The notes beneath the pieces were generated by a model. The model saw nothing but the letters and a program-made list of their open reading frames with translations. It was not told where the DNA came from and searched no databases. From the NCBI GenBank assembly GCA_905214325.1, contig CAJMLT010000024.1, forward strand, positions 1-23,239: a stretch of DNA of 23,239 nt, written 5' to 3'. Numbering within the stretch: the first letter of the stretch is position 1; the number at the start of each line of letters is the position of its first letter. The translations under genes and the position numbers were made by a program. Shown in pieces: positions 7,498 to 14,927 of the stretch. Source of the DNA: an uncultured bacterium (GTDB lineage: Bacteria; Actinomycetota; Coriobacteriia; Coriobacteriales; Eggerthellaceae).

Positions 7498-8841
7498 ATG
7501 ATCGGACGCTACACCCGCCCCGATATGGGAAACATCTGGACGAACGACAATAAATTCGCCATATGGAAGGAAATCGAGGTGCTGGCCTGCGAGGCGCAGG
7601 CGGAATTGGGTCAGGCGGGCATCACTAAGGAGGAAGCCGCCTGGATTCGTGCCCATGCTGATTTCACCGTCGATCGCATCGACGAGATCGAAAAGGTGAC
7701 CAACCATGATGTCATCGCCTTCCTCACCAACATGGCCGAATACATTGATGCCGATATCCCCGAAGGGCAGGAAAAGCCTTCCCGCTGGGTGCACTACGGC
7801 ATGACGTCGTCGGATCTGGGGGACACTGCTCTCAGCTATCAGATCACCCAGGCACTCGATATCGTCTTGGACGATGTCGTTGCTCTGGGCGAGGTGTGCA
7901 AGCGTCGTGCGTTCGAGTTCCAGGAAACCCTCTGCGTCGGCCGCACCCACGGTATCCATGCCGAACCCATGACGTTCGGCATGAAGTTCGGTTCGTGGGC
8001 GTGGGCGTTGAAGCGTGCCCAGATCCGTCTTCAGGCCGCCCGTGAAGTGGCGGCGACGGGCGCCATATCGGGCGCGGTGGGAACCTATTCGAGCATCGAC
8101 CCCTATGTGGAGCAGTACGTATGCGAGAAAATGGGGCTCACACCCGATCCGCTTTCCACCCAGGTCCTCGCGCGCGATCGTCACGCACAGGTCATGACCG
8201 CACTTGCCGTTACGGCCGCAACGCTGGAATCCATTGCCATGCAGGTGCGCCTGATGCAGGAAAGCGATGTCATCGAAGCCGAAGAGCCGTTCAAGAAGGG
8301 CCAGAAAGGATCTTCGGCCATGCCCCACAAGCGCAACCCCATCACCGCCGAGCGCGTATGCGGCATGTCGCGTGTCATCAAGGCGAACGCGCAAGTGGGT
8401 CTCGACGATGTTGCCTTGTGGTTCGAGCGGGATATCTCCCATTCCAGCGCCGAGCGCATTGCGATGGCGGACAGCTTCATCGCGCTCGACTACATCTGCG
8501 ACAAGATGCTGTGGATCTTGGACGGTTTGCAGACCTATCCCGAATCCATGGTGGCCAACCTCAACAAAACCCGGGGTCTCATTTTCTCCTCGAAGGTTCT
8601 GCTCGCTCTCGTCGATACCGGCATCACGCGCGAAGAAGCCTACGTCATCGTGCAGCGCAACGCCATGGCAACCTGGCATGATGTGCAGATGGCTCAGGAG
8701 GGGCCGACGTATCGGGAACGCCTCGAGCAGGATGATGAATGCACATTGAGCGCCGAGCAGTTGGATGCCATCTTCGATCCGTGGCAGTTCCTTCAGCGCA
8801 AAGATCTGGTCTTCGATCGTCTGAAGGATTTGGAATTCTGA
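7498..8841 (+). CDS. purB: Adenylosuccinate lyase
   Basis: The 447-residue length is typical of this fumarase/aspartase-superfamily enzyme. It removes fumarate from SAICAR in IMP synthesis and from adenylosuccinate in AMP synthesis. Visible motifs are HYGMTSSDLGDTA (about 99-111), GRTHG with H151, and the superfamily signature GSSAMPHKRNP (271-281), whose second serine lies in the mobile catalytic loop. The ATG at 7498 follows AAAGGAAC by five bases. It is separated from the other pur genes by a minus-strand gene and a two-component system. A 15-bp hairpin sits between its stop and the convergent gene. Confidence 0.97.
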   Translation: MIGRYTRPDMGNIWTNDNKFAIWKEIEVLACEAQAELGQAGITKEEAAWIRAHADFTVDRIDEIEKVTNHDVIAFLTNMAEYIDADIPEGQEKPSRWVHYGMTSSDLGDTALSYQITQALDIVLDDVVALGEVCKRRAFEFQETLCVGRTHGIHAEPMTFGMKFGSWAWALKRAQIRLQAAREVAATGAISGAVGTYSSIDPYVEQYVCEKMGLTPDPLSTQVLARDRHAQVMTALAVTAATLESIAMQVRLMQESDVIEAEEPFKKGQKGSSAMPHKRNPITAERVCGMSRVIKANAQVGLDDVALWFERDISHSSAERIAMADSFIALDYICDKMLWILDGLQTYPESMVANLNKTRGLIFSSKVLLALVDTGITREEAYVIVQRNAMATWHDVQMAQEGPTYRERLEQDDECTLSAEQLDAIFDPWQFLQRKDLVFDRLKDLEF

Positions 8842-8871
8842 TCGATCGCCTTTCCCCAAGGAATGCTCTTG

Positions 8872-8908
8872 CGATCCGGCTCGATCCTCGTGTGATCGGG
8901 TCGGATCG
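8872..8908. terminator. Long hairpin between convergent genes (possible bidirectional terminator)
   Basis: An arm of 15 bases (8872-8886) pairs completely with 8894-8908 (13 Watson-Crick and 2 G-U pairs) around a 7-nt loop CTCGTGT. It occupies most of the 69-bp gap between the purB stop and the stop of the minus-strand gene. Neither side has a T tract, so Rho-independent termination would be non-canonical. A transcript-end stabilising structure is equally possible. Confidence 0.5.
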
Positions 8909-8910
8909 TA

Positions 8911-10365
8911 TCAGTTGGGGGACCAAACGCGTACGAGGGCGTGGTCTTCCTCTCCGTCGTTGACGGCGGTTATGTTGCAGAGCCCCACGATGGCATCGTT
9001 CGTCCCCGACGAAACGAGGTATTCCCCGTAGGTGTCGGTGGCGCTGGGGATGTCTATCAGGAAGTAGGTGCGGGAGGCGAGATCGATGCCGCACAGTGCA
9101 CGCGACGACTTGATGGCCAGCCAGGATCCGCACCAAGCGGGTGGGGCCGAAGGGGTACGCCCGAAATGAAACCACGAAAGATCGTGATACCCGTAGGGGG
9201 CCGGCTTCGTGAACGGTGTGTAGGTTCCCAGGTTGGCGATGCCTCCACCGTAGCTGTAGATGCTGTCGAAAGCGAAGGAGAACCCGGTTTCACCGTAGCT
9301 CGCTTCGCGTGGTGCCATGGACGCGGGCAGCGTCATCTGGTCGATCATGGACCCATCCTTCGAGGAGAGATAGGTCAGCTGGTAGTAGACGCTGGTCGAA
9401 TCCGCTCTCGGCGTGATGACGACGCCGCCGTCGACGGGAGTCACCCGCGTCGCGAAAGCGCGTTTCGACGTATAGGCCACCGAAACATCGGATGAGCCGA
9501 ATGTCGAGCGCTTGAGAACGGCGGCCTCCTTCGCGTATTCGCCATCGGCGGTGGGAACCACCTGCCAGAACGCCGAAGTGTCCACGGCTGCGATCGATGG
9601 GGTAAGCCAATTGCCGTCACCTTCGTCCACCTTCACGATACCGCCTACCTCGGCGCCATCGAGGCGGGCGGTATAGATGCGCCACGTGTTCTCGAAGATG
9701 TTGGCTTCGGTCCATATCATGCCGTCCGCGCTGCAGCGCACGTCGTATATCTCATAGCCCTCTTCGGCACCTTGCGCCGCATCGAGCACGGTGGGATTGT
9801 TGCCCGTGGACAGGAAGAGAAGGCTTACCGTGGTGAGGGGGGAAGCGGTGTCGGTTGGTTCGAGACAGGCGGCCACGGTGCTGTTGTCGGCCCAGACCAG
9901 AGTGCCATAGGGCATACGGAAGTTACCTATGAGGCTGACGCAATCTTCGTAGGGCACCTCGGTGAAGGCGTCGATATTGGTGACGGCGCTTTCGGGTACC
10001 GACAGGTAGTCGATACTCGCGGTCTTCGGAGACAGCGAATCAAGCGCCACCGAACCCAAGCCGCCCACGAGGGCCACGCCCCCGATGCCGGCCGCTCCGA
10101 TGAGGAGGTTGCGTCGGGTGAGCAATACTTCGGATGCCTTCTTCGGTTTGTCCCGATAGGGGTCGGAAAATCCCGATCCTCCGCTTGAACGTGAGGTGGA
10201 GAAGCCGCTTTTGAACGTGGGGCCCTTTTCGGGGGTGCCACTTCGCTTGGCGGACGGGAAGGCGGAAGGGCGACTTTTCGCCGTATGGGTGCCGAAAGAG
10301 GAACCACCGCGCCGTTTCTGGTACGGACGGTTATCGGGGCGGTTTTTCTTTCTCTTCTGCGGCAA
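8911..10365 (-). CDS. Putative Tat-exported protein of unknown function, beta-strand-rich
   Basis: Read from TTG at 10365 (GAGGAG lies six bases upstream on this strand) the product is 484 residues. A start at 10527 would add a stretch without a ribosome-binding site. Residues 1-80 are Arg/Ser/Lys-rich and disordered-looking. Then comes a twin-arginine motif, LLTRRNLLIG, followed by a Gly/Ala hydrophobic segment (about 86-109), which suggests Tat export or a membrane anchor. The remaining 370 residues are Thr/Ser/Tyr/Gly-rich with many short strand-like segments and repeated aromatic-Asp patterns, suggestive of a beta-propeller-like fold. No catalytic motif was recognised. It is divergent from the response-regulator gene across a 180-bp gap, so shared control is possible. 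Confidence 0.72.
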   Translation of the reverse strand: MPQKRKKNRPDNRPYQKRRGGSSFGTHTAKSRPSAFPSAKRSGTPEKGPTFKSGFSTSRSSGGSGFSDPYRDKPKKASEVLLTRRNLLIGAAGIGGVALVGGLGSVALDSLSPKTASIDYLSVPESAVTNIDAFTEVPYEDCVSLIGNFRMPYGTLVWADNSTVAACLEPTDTASPLTTVSLLFLSTGNNPTVLDAAQGAEEGYEIYDVRCSADGMIWTEANIFENTWRIYTARLDGAEVGGIVKVDEGDGNWLTPSIAAVDTSAFWQVVPTADGEYAKEAAVLKRSTFGSSDVSVAYTSKRAFATRVTPVDGGVVITPRADSTSVYYQLTYLSSKDGSMIDQMTLPASMAPREASYGETGFSFAFDSIYSYGGGIANLGTYTPFTKPAPYGYHDLSWFHFGRTPSAPPAWCGSWLAIKSSRALCGIDLASRTYFLIDIPSATDTYGEYLVSSGTNDAIVGLCNITAVNDGEEDHALVRVWSPN

Positions 10366-10432
10366 CGCGTTCTCCTCGAGGATACGGTGATTTGTCGATG
10401 ATTTGTGTTCTGCAGGCAAAAGCTGCACGGTT

Positions 10433-10485
10433 ATTGTGACATTTGGGTGGCGTATGGGCGAGTGAAGAGGGTCAATTGTTACAAT
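10433..10485. promoter_or_regulatory. Paired ATTGTkACA motifs in the divergent intergenic region
   Basis: ATTGTGACA (10433-10441) and ATTGTTACA (10475-10483) are direct repeats 42 bp apart, four helical turns. The second extends into a perfect inverted repeat, ATTGT-T-ACAAT, whose end overlaps a possible -10 box TACAAT (10480-10485). No good -35 is seen. Such sites could bind the adjacent OmpR-type regulator for autoregulation; this is inference only. Confidence 0.3.
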
Positions 10486-10545
10486 AAACGCAAACACGAA
10501 ACCACGTATTTCGTCAGTGATGAGCACGTACGATAAGGAGCAGTC

Positions 10546-11256
10546 ATGAACAACGATACCCGTCGGATTCTACTCGTGGAAGATGAGAAGGCCATCCGTG
10601 ATGCGGTAGCTGCCTACCTTGAACGCGAAAACTATTGGGTTACCGCCGTCGGTGACGGCCAGGAAGCTTTAGAGGAATTTTCCCGTCACCATTTCGACCT
10701 GGTGGTGCTCGACCTCATGCTTCCCCGCGTTCCCGGCGAAAGGGTTTGTCGCGTCATCCGTGATAATTCCGATACCCCCATCATCATGTTGACGGCCAAA
10801 GGCGAAGTCGAAGACCGTATCATCGGCTTGGAATTGGGCGCCGACGACTATCTGGTCAAACCCTTCAGCCCCCGCGAATTGGTCGCCCGCGTACGTGCGT
10901 TGTTGCGTCGCGTCCACTCCGATTCGGAGCCTCAGCGCGAAGTGCTGGAATTCGGTGAGCTCACCATCGACATCTCCGGTCACAAGATCCTCGTCAACGA
11001 TGAGGAAATCGACCTGACGGCCAGTGAATTCAAGCTGCTCACCACGTTGTGCCGCTATCCCGGACGCGTGTATTCCCGCATGGAATTGGTGGAAAAGGTG
11101 CTCGGCTACGATTTCGAAGGGTACGAGCGCACCATCGACTCCCACGTGAAGAACCTGCGTGCGAAAATCGGTGATAATCCCCGTAATCCCAAGTGGCTCC
11201 ATACCGTGCATGGTGTCGGCTACCGCTTCGAAGACCCGACCAAAGTCAATCAATAG
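10546..11256 (+). CDS. OmpR/PhoB-family DNA-binding response regulator
   Basis: The 236-residue protein has an N-terminal receiver domain with the acidic cluster E12-D13, the phospho-acceptor D56 (VVLDLMLP), T83 (MLTAK) and K105 (LVKPFSP), all intact. The C-terminal winged-helix domain (about 135-230) ends in the typical SHVKNLRAKIG and THVHGVGYRF-like region (here HTVHGVGYRF). It should bind direct-repeat DNA as a phosphorylated dimer. The ATG at 10546 is preceded by AAGGAG at six bases. The histidine kinase gene follows after 12 bp, forming a standard two-component operon. The stimulus and regulon cannot be read from the sequence. Confidence 0.95.
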   Translation: MNNDTRRILLVEDEKAIRDAVAAYLERENYWVTAVGDGQEALEEFSRHHFDLVVLDLMLPRVPGERVCRVIRDNSDTPIIMLTAKGEVEDRIIGLELGADDYLVKPFSPRELVARVRALLRRVHSDSEPQREVLEFGELTIDISGHKILVNDEEIDLTASEFKLLTTLCRYPGRVYSRMELVEKVLGYDFEGYERTIDSHVKNLRAKIGDNPRNPKWLHTVHGVGYRFEDPTKVNQ

Positions 11257-11268
11257 GCGCCCGCGCGC

Positions 11269-12735
11269 TTGTTGAGCAGCGTGTTGCCCGTGTTCGCCAA
11301 AAAAGACGATACCCAACAAAAGCGCAAGGGGAAGGGTCCCACCTTCACCGGGCGGGTGACGCTCGCCTTCTTGCTGGTGTCGTTGATGACCATTTTCGCC
11401 GCCGTCGGCATTCTGTCCATCGTATGGGAGCAGCACTTCCAAAGCTACACGCGCGACAACATGGAGCGCCTGGCGCATTCGACCGCCGATGGTATCGCCG
11501 AAGGATACGAACGTTACAAGGGCGATTGGTACGGTGGGGCTTTGGCCTCGGCGGCCTCGGCCAGCTCCCTCTACGATACGGTCTACATCCAGGTCACCGA
11601 CGCTTCCGGCAACATCGTCTACGACGATGCGGGAACGGGTGTCTACATTCCCGGACTCACGTCGCTTAAAAACGCCGAGAAGAACACCGCCATCGCGCCC
11701 ATCATGGTTGACGGCGATCGCGTCGGCACGGTGTATGTGCGCGTGTTCGGATCCGAAACGCTGTTGACCCAACCCGATCAGGAATTTCGGGCCAAATCCT
11801 ACCAAGCTATGATCTTCGCCTCCATTGCGGCTATCGTGATCGCGCTCGCCGCCGGCGTTCTGTTCGCCCGTGCGCTCGTGCGGCCCATCAACCGAATCAC
11901 CAACGCCGCCGCCGCCATCAAGGAAGGCGACTTCGGGGCCCGTACCAACATGCAGGGCAACGATGAGATATCCCGTCTCGGACGCACCTTCGACCTCATG
12001 GCCGATTCGGTCGAGGCCAACCGCGAATTGGAGCGTCGTCTGGTGACGGACGTCGCGCACGAACTGCGCACGCCCCTTATGGCCATCCAGTCCACGGTCG
12101 AAGCTATGATCGATGGCGTGTTCGAGGCCGACGAGGAACGGTTGGAAACGCTCAACTCGGAAGTGCGTCGTTTGAGCCGCTTGGTCGATGCGCTGTTGAA
12201 GCTATCGCGTCTTGAGAATCGCTCCAATCCGGTCGAATTCAACAAGGTCGATCTTTCCGAATTGCTGGAAACCATCATCACGACCCATCAGGCCTACGTC
12301 GACGATGCGGGTCTCTCCCTTGAATTCAAGCACGATCCCCATGTTTATGTCTACGGCAATGCCGATATGCTGCGCCAGGCGACGGCGAACCTGATTTCCA
12401 ACGCGGTGCGCTACACCCCTGAAGGGGGACACATCAGCGTCATCGTCCGCAAGGGTGACATCATGGGTCAGATCAGCGTGCGCGATACCGGTATCGGTTT
12501 GACACCTGAAGAAGTGAAGATGGTGTTCTCCCGTTTCTGGCGTGCCGATCCCGGAAGGGCGCGTGATACGGGAGGTTTGGGCATCGGTCTTTCCGTGGTC
12601 AAGGAAATAGTCGATCGCCATAACGGCTGGGTCCGTGTCGAAGGTAAGCCCAACGAGGGCGCCTGTTTCACCATCTATATTCCTCTGTATAACAATGAGG
12701 TAGGGCGTCGCAAACCGAAACGCGATCGTGAATAA
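11269..12735 (+). CDS. Membrane sensor histidine kinase
   Basis: The protein is about 488 residues. It has a first transmembrane helix (about 29-53), an extracytoplasmic sensor region (about 54-180), a second helix (about 181-203), a HAMP linker (about 204-255) and a DHp domain with phospho-acceptor H264 in DVAHELRTPL. The catalytic ATPase domain follows, with N box (NLISNAVRYTPEGG), G1 (DTGIGL) and G2 (GGLGIGLSVVKEI). All kinase motifs are intact. It should phosphorylate the regulator encoded 12 bp upstream. The start is uncertain. TTG codons at 11269 and 11272 and GTG codons at 11281 and 11290 are in frame and none has a clear Shine-Dalgarno, so initiation may depend on coupling to the regulator gene. 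Confidence 0.93.
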   Translation: MLSSVLPVFAKKDDTQQKRKGKGPTFTGRVTLAFLLVSLMTIFAAVGILSIVWEQHFQSYTRDNMERLAHSTADGIAEGYERYKGDWYGGALASAASASSLYDTVYIQVTDASGNIVYDDAGTGVYIPGLTSLKNAEKNTAIAPIMVDGDRVGTVYVRVFGSETLLTQPDQEFRAKSYQAMIFASIAAIVIALAAGVLFARALVRPINRITNAAAAIKEGDFGARTNMQGNDEISRLGRTFDLMADSVEANRELERRLVTDVAHELRTPLMAIQSTVEAMIDGVFEADEERLETLNSEVRRLSRLVDALLKLSRLENRSNPVEFNKVDLSELLETIITTHQAYVDDAGLSLEFKHDPHVYVYGNADMLRQATANLISNAVRYTPEGGHISVIVRKGDIMGQISVRDTGIGLTPEEVKMVFSRFWRADPGRARDTGGLGIGLSVVKEIVDRHNGWVRVEGKPNEGACFTIYIPLYNNEVGRRKPKRDRE

Positions 12736-12767
12736 CCCTAAAAAGTTTTCTCATACGCACCGAAATA

Positions 12768-12798
12768 GCCCATAATGGAAAAGCGTCTGATTATGGGC
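12768..12798 (+). promoter_or_regulatory. Candidate purC promoter/operator: 9-bp inverted repeat over the -10 box
   Basis: GCCCATAAT (12768-12776) and ATTATGGGC (12790-12798) are perfect inverted repeats with a 13-base centre. The left arm contains CATAAT, a good -10 candidate (12771-12776), about 100 bp before the purC ATG. The -35 region (TTTCTC/TTCTCA near 12748) is weak. A repressor bound here would cover the -10 and the transcription start. As RNA it could also form a hairpin, but initiation downstream of the left arm would prevent that. Confidence 0.5.
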
Positions 12799-12875
12799 GA
12801 TCGACACAGTGGGAATCATCCTCCTGTTTTTCGGTTGCCTTCGATGCCTGACAGTCTCTACGGAAAGGATCATCC

Positions 12876-13748
12876 ATGGCGGGAATTGATATCAAGCCCG
12901 ATGCTCAGGGCAAGGTTCGCGATCTCTACGATCTCGGTGACAGGCTTCTGCTGGTTGCTTCGGACAGGATCTCGGCTTTCGATTACATCCTTCAGGATGA
13001 AATTCCCTATAAGGGGCAGGTGCTCACCCAGCTTTCCTGTTTCTGGTTCGATCTTCTCTCCGATGTGGTGGAAAACCATCTCATCTCAGCCGACGTGGCC
13101 GATCTGCCCGATGCGTTCAAGCCCTATGCGGATTATCTGCGTGGGCGTTTCATGCTGGTCAAGAAGGCGGAAATGTTTCCCGTCGAATGTATCGTGCGTG
13201 GCTACCTTACCGGCTCGGGCCTGAAGGACTATCAGGCGACGGGTGCGGTATGCGGAATCGCCCTGCCCGATGGTCTGGTCAATTCCTCGCGGTTACCCGA
13301 AGCCCTATTCACGCCGTCCACCAAGGCCGAAATCGGTGACCACGATGAGAACATCAGTTTCGATCGTTGCGCCGATCTCGTAGGGAAGGACAACGCCCAG
13401 GCGCTTTCCGACCTCACGTTGGCGGTTTATAACCGTGCGGCCGACCATGCGCGTCAACGCGGCATCATCATCGCCGACACCAAATTCGAATTCGGCGTCG
13501 TTGACGGGTCGATCATCCTAGGCGATGAGGTCCTCACGCCGGACTCCTCCCGTTTCTGGGCGCTCGACACCTATCGTGAAGGCGAGGAGCAGCCGAGCTT
13601 CGATAAGCAGTTCGTGCGCAATTGGCTCAACGCAAACTGGGATCGCCAGGGTAATCCGCCCCACCTTCCCGAAGATATCATCAAGAAGACGAGTGAGAAG
13701 TACATTCAGGCCTACGAAAAGATCACGGGTCGCTCCTTCGTTGCCTGA
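12876..13748 (+). CDS. purC: Phosphoribosylaminoimidazole-succinocarboxamide (SAICAR) synthase
   Basis: The 290-residue protein is of the longer, single-domain PurC type (compared with about 235 residues in Bacillus and E. coli). It ligates aspartate to CAIR using ATP. Motifs seen are GKVRDLYDLGD (phosphate-binding start), VASDRISAFDYIL, VECIVRGYLTGSG, the substrate loop around STKAEIGDHDENIS, and IIIADTKFEFG with the metal and ATP ligands near LTPDSSRFW. The ATG at 12876 follows GGAAAGGA by six bases. The leader of roughly 100 nt starts at an operator-like inverted repeat. A terminator follows, so purC appears to be its own transcription unit upstream of the purSQL set. Confidence 0.96.
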   Translation: MAGIDIKPDAQGKVRDLYDLGDRLLLVASDRISAFDYILQDEIPYKGQVLTQLSCFWFDLLSDVVENHLISADVADLPDAFKPYADYLRGRFMLVKKAEMFPVECIVRGYLTGSGLKDYQATGAVCGIALPDGLVNSSRLPEALFTPSTKAEIGDHDENISFDRCADLVGKDNAQALSDLTLAVYNRAADHARQRGIIIADTKFEFGVVDGSIILGDEVLTPDSSRFWALDTYREGEEQPSFDKQFVRNWLNANWDRQGNPPHLPEDIIKKTSEKYIQAYEKITGRSFVA

Positions 13749-13775
13749 GATAGTTTGTCTGTGGTTATGGAAAAC

Positions 13776-13804
13776 GCCTCTTTTGAAAAACGGAGGCTTT
13801 CTTC
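13776..13804 (+). terminator. Rho-independent terminator after purC
   Basis: GCCTC (13776-13780) pairs with GAGGC (13793-13797). The TTTT and AAAA inside the loop can extend the stem, and TTTCTTC follows. It lies 27 bp after the purC stop. The loop side also contains the -35 box of the next promoter, so the two elements overlap. Confidence 0.65.
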
Positions 13805-13811
13805 ATACTAT
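13783..13811 (+). promoter_or_regulatory. Promoter overlapping the purC terminator
   Basis: TTGAAA (13783-13788) and TACTAT (13806-13811) are spaced by 17 bp. Transcription should start near 13818 and would drive the Lys-rich membrane protein and probably purS-purQ-purL. The -35 box sits in the loop and descending stem of the purC terminator. Confidence 0.55.
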
Positions 13812-13823
13812 CGATAAAGAGAA

Positions 13824-13895
13824 ATGAAGCCGGTATCCAAAGGCGCCGATGGGGCGCTTGAGAGTTATCTGAAAGAAATGAACAAGGAGAATTAA
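13824..13895 (+). CDS. Possible 23-residue small ORF (leader peptide?)
   Basis: ATG at 13824 to TAA at 13893-13895 encodes a charged peptide beginning MKPVSKGADG and ending KEMNKEN. The predicted transcription start is only about six bases upstream, so translation would be nearly leaderless; AAAGAG is too close to serve as a normal Shine-Dalgarno. Its 3' end contains the AAGGAGA ribosome-binding site of the next gene, so translation of the small frame could affect that gene. No similarity is recognised and it may be a chance frame. Confidence 0.25.
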   Translation: MKPVSKGADGALESYLKEMNKEN

Positions 13896-13898
13896 GGG

Positions 13899-14585
13899 AT
13901 GTCACAACGAAACCCCCTGAACGAACGGTATCAGGCCGATGAGAAAAGTGGCAAGACGCGCAAGAGCGCTGCCTCGGCGAAGCCGGTCAAGAAGGCCGCC
14001 TCTTCGGTGTATATCGCCAACCCCGACAATAAGCCCAAGGAAAACTTCCTGACCCGCTTGTTCGATCGCAACAAGGGCAAGCAGGCTGAGGATGATACAT
14101 CGGCCAAGAAGGCCTCTGCCCAGGAAACCGATCAGGAATCGGGCGGAAAGCAGCAGAAGAAAAAGGGTCCCTATACGCTTCTCGATATGGAAGGTGATGA
14201 CCGTCAGGGTCAGAACCTCACCAAGGAGGATCGCAAGGCCGCCAACAAGAAATACTACAACCCGGGAACTTCCGCTTACAAGAAGTGGCGCATCCTTTGG
14301 TGGGTCGTCATCGGTTTGGGTGTCTGTTCGCTCATTCCCCCCGTCGCCCGCCCCGACCTGTTCGTCGACAACGAGCAGATGTCCATGATCTTCTACGGTC
14401 TCGGCTGGATGTTCCTCATTGCCGCCGTGGCCATCGACGCGCTCAAGATCCGCCCGCTTCGTAAAGACGCACGCTATGGTGCATCGAAGGATAAATCCAA
14501 GGCCGCAACGGCCGCGCGCAAGGAAATGCGCAAGAAGGAAGAGGAAGAGGCCGCCCGTAAGGCCGCCAAGAAGAAAAAGAAATAA
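13899..14585 (+). CDS. Lys-rich two-TM membrane protein of unknown function
   Basis: This 228-residue protein was not recognised. Residues 1-128 are very polar and Lys/Gln/Asp-rich (cytoplasmic, likely disordered), with a patch GPYTLLDMEGDD near 90-101. Two hydrophobic helices follow (about 130-149 and 161-182), joined by a short loop RPDLFVDNEQ. The tail is strongly Lys/Ala/Glu-rich and ends in eight residues that are nearly all lysine (AKKKKK), compatible with a short charged helix. The positive ends predict both termini inside the cell. The ATG at 13899 follows AAGGAGA by eight bases. It lies between purC and purS behind its own promoter. Its position could mean a link to purine synthesis at the membrane, but nothing in the sequence proves that. 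Confidence 0.75.
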   Translation: MSQRNPLNERYQADEKSGKTRKSAASAKPVKKAASSVYIANPDNKPKENFLTRLFDRNKGKQAEDDTSAKKASAQETDQESGGKQQKKKGPYTLLDMEGDDRQGQNLTKEDRKAANKKYYNPGTSAYKKWRILWWVVIGLGVCSLIPPVARPDLFVDNEQMSMIFYGLGWMFLIAAVAIDALKIRPLRKDARYGASKDKSKAATAARKEMRKKEEEEAARKAAKKKKK

Positions 14586-14595
14586 GGCATCCGGT

Positions 14596-14619
14596 CACCC
14601 GCCTTCGTGCGGGTGTCTT
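14596..14619 (+). terminator. Hairpin between the Lys-rich gene and purS (weak terminator or attenuator)
   Basis: CACCCGC (14596-14602) and GCGGGTG (14609-14615) form a perfect 7-bp stem with loop CTTCGT, followed by TCTTC. The T tract is poor, so partial termination or processing within the operon is more likely than a full stop. Confidence 0.5.
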
Positions 14620-14648
14620 CACGGACATCGCAGGGTTAAGGAGAGGCT

Positions 14649-14879
14649 ATGAAGACCTACGAAATTTTCGTCACCGCAAAAGAAGGTATCTTCGATCCGG
14701 CGGGTGAGACATCTAAAACGGCGCTTGCCAATCTAGGGTATGACAAGGTGAACGACGTGCGTATCGGTAAGTTCATCGAACTCGAAGTCGAAGACGGCGT
14801 TTCGGTCGATGAGGTTCGTGAGATGTGCGAAAAGCTTTTGGCCAATCCCGTCATCGAAGATTTCGAGATCAAGGAATAA
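14649..14879 (+). CDS. purS: Phosphoribosylformylglycinamidine synthase subunit PurS
   Basis: At 76 residues the length is typical. The start (KTYEIFVTAKEGIFDPAGET) and the segment around VNDVRIGKFIELEVE are the PurS hallmarks. PurS is the small non-catalytic subunit that dimerises and bridges PurQ and PurL in the FGAM synthetase complex, which converts FGAR to FGAM with glutamine and ATP. The ATG at 14649 follows AAGGAGAGG. purQ starts 48 bp downstream and purL follows, the conserved purSQL order of Gram-positive bacteria. This three-gene form replaces the single large PurL of proteobacteria. Confidence 0.95.
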   Translation: MKTYEIFVTAKEGIFDPAGETSKTALANLGYDKVNDVRIGKFIELEVEDGVSVDEVREMCEKLLANPVIEDFEIKE

Positions 14880-14927
14880 CGTCCTGATCCGTCTTGTTTC
14901 CGGCTGTATCGAAGGAGTCTTGATCGT

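Noticed and set aside
12782..12875. Purine riboswitch in the purC leader
   Set aside because: A short ACAGTCTCTACGG resembles part of the aptamer core, but the paired stems and the remaining conserved bases are not found.
12866..12876. Shared GGATCATCC at the ribosome-binding sites of purC and xth
   Set aside because: Only nine bases and two copies (also about 18032-18040). It contains the AAGGA Shine-Dalgarno, so similarity can arise by chance.
12775..13224. 149-codon frame overlapping the purC start
   Set aside because: Its ATG sits in the purC -10/operator region and it runs out of frame through purC; purC itself is unambiguous.
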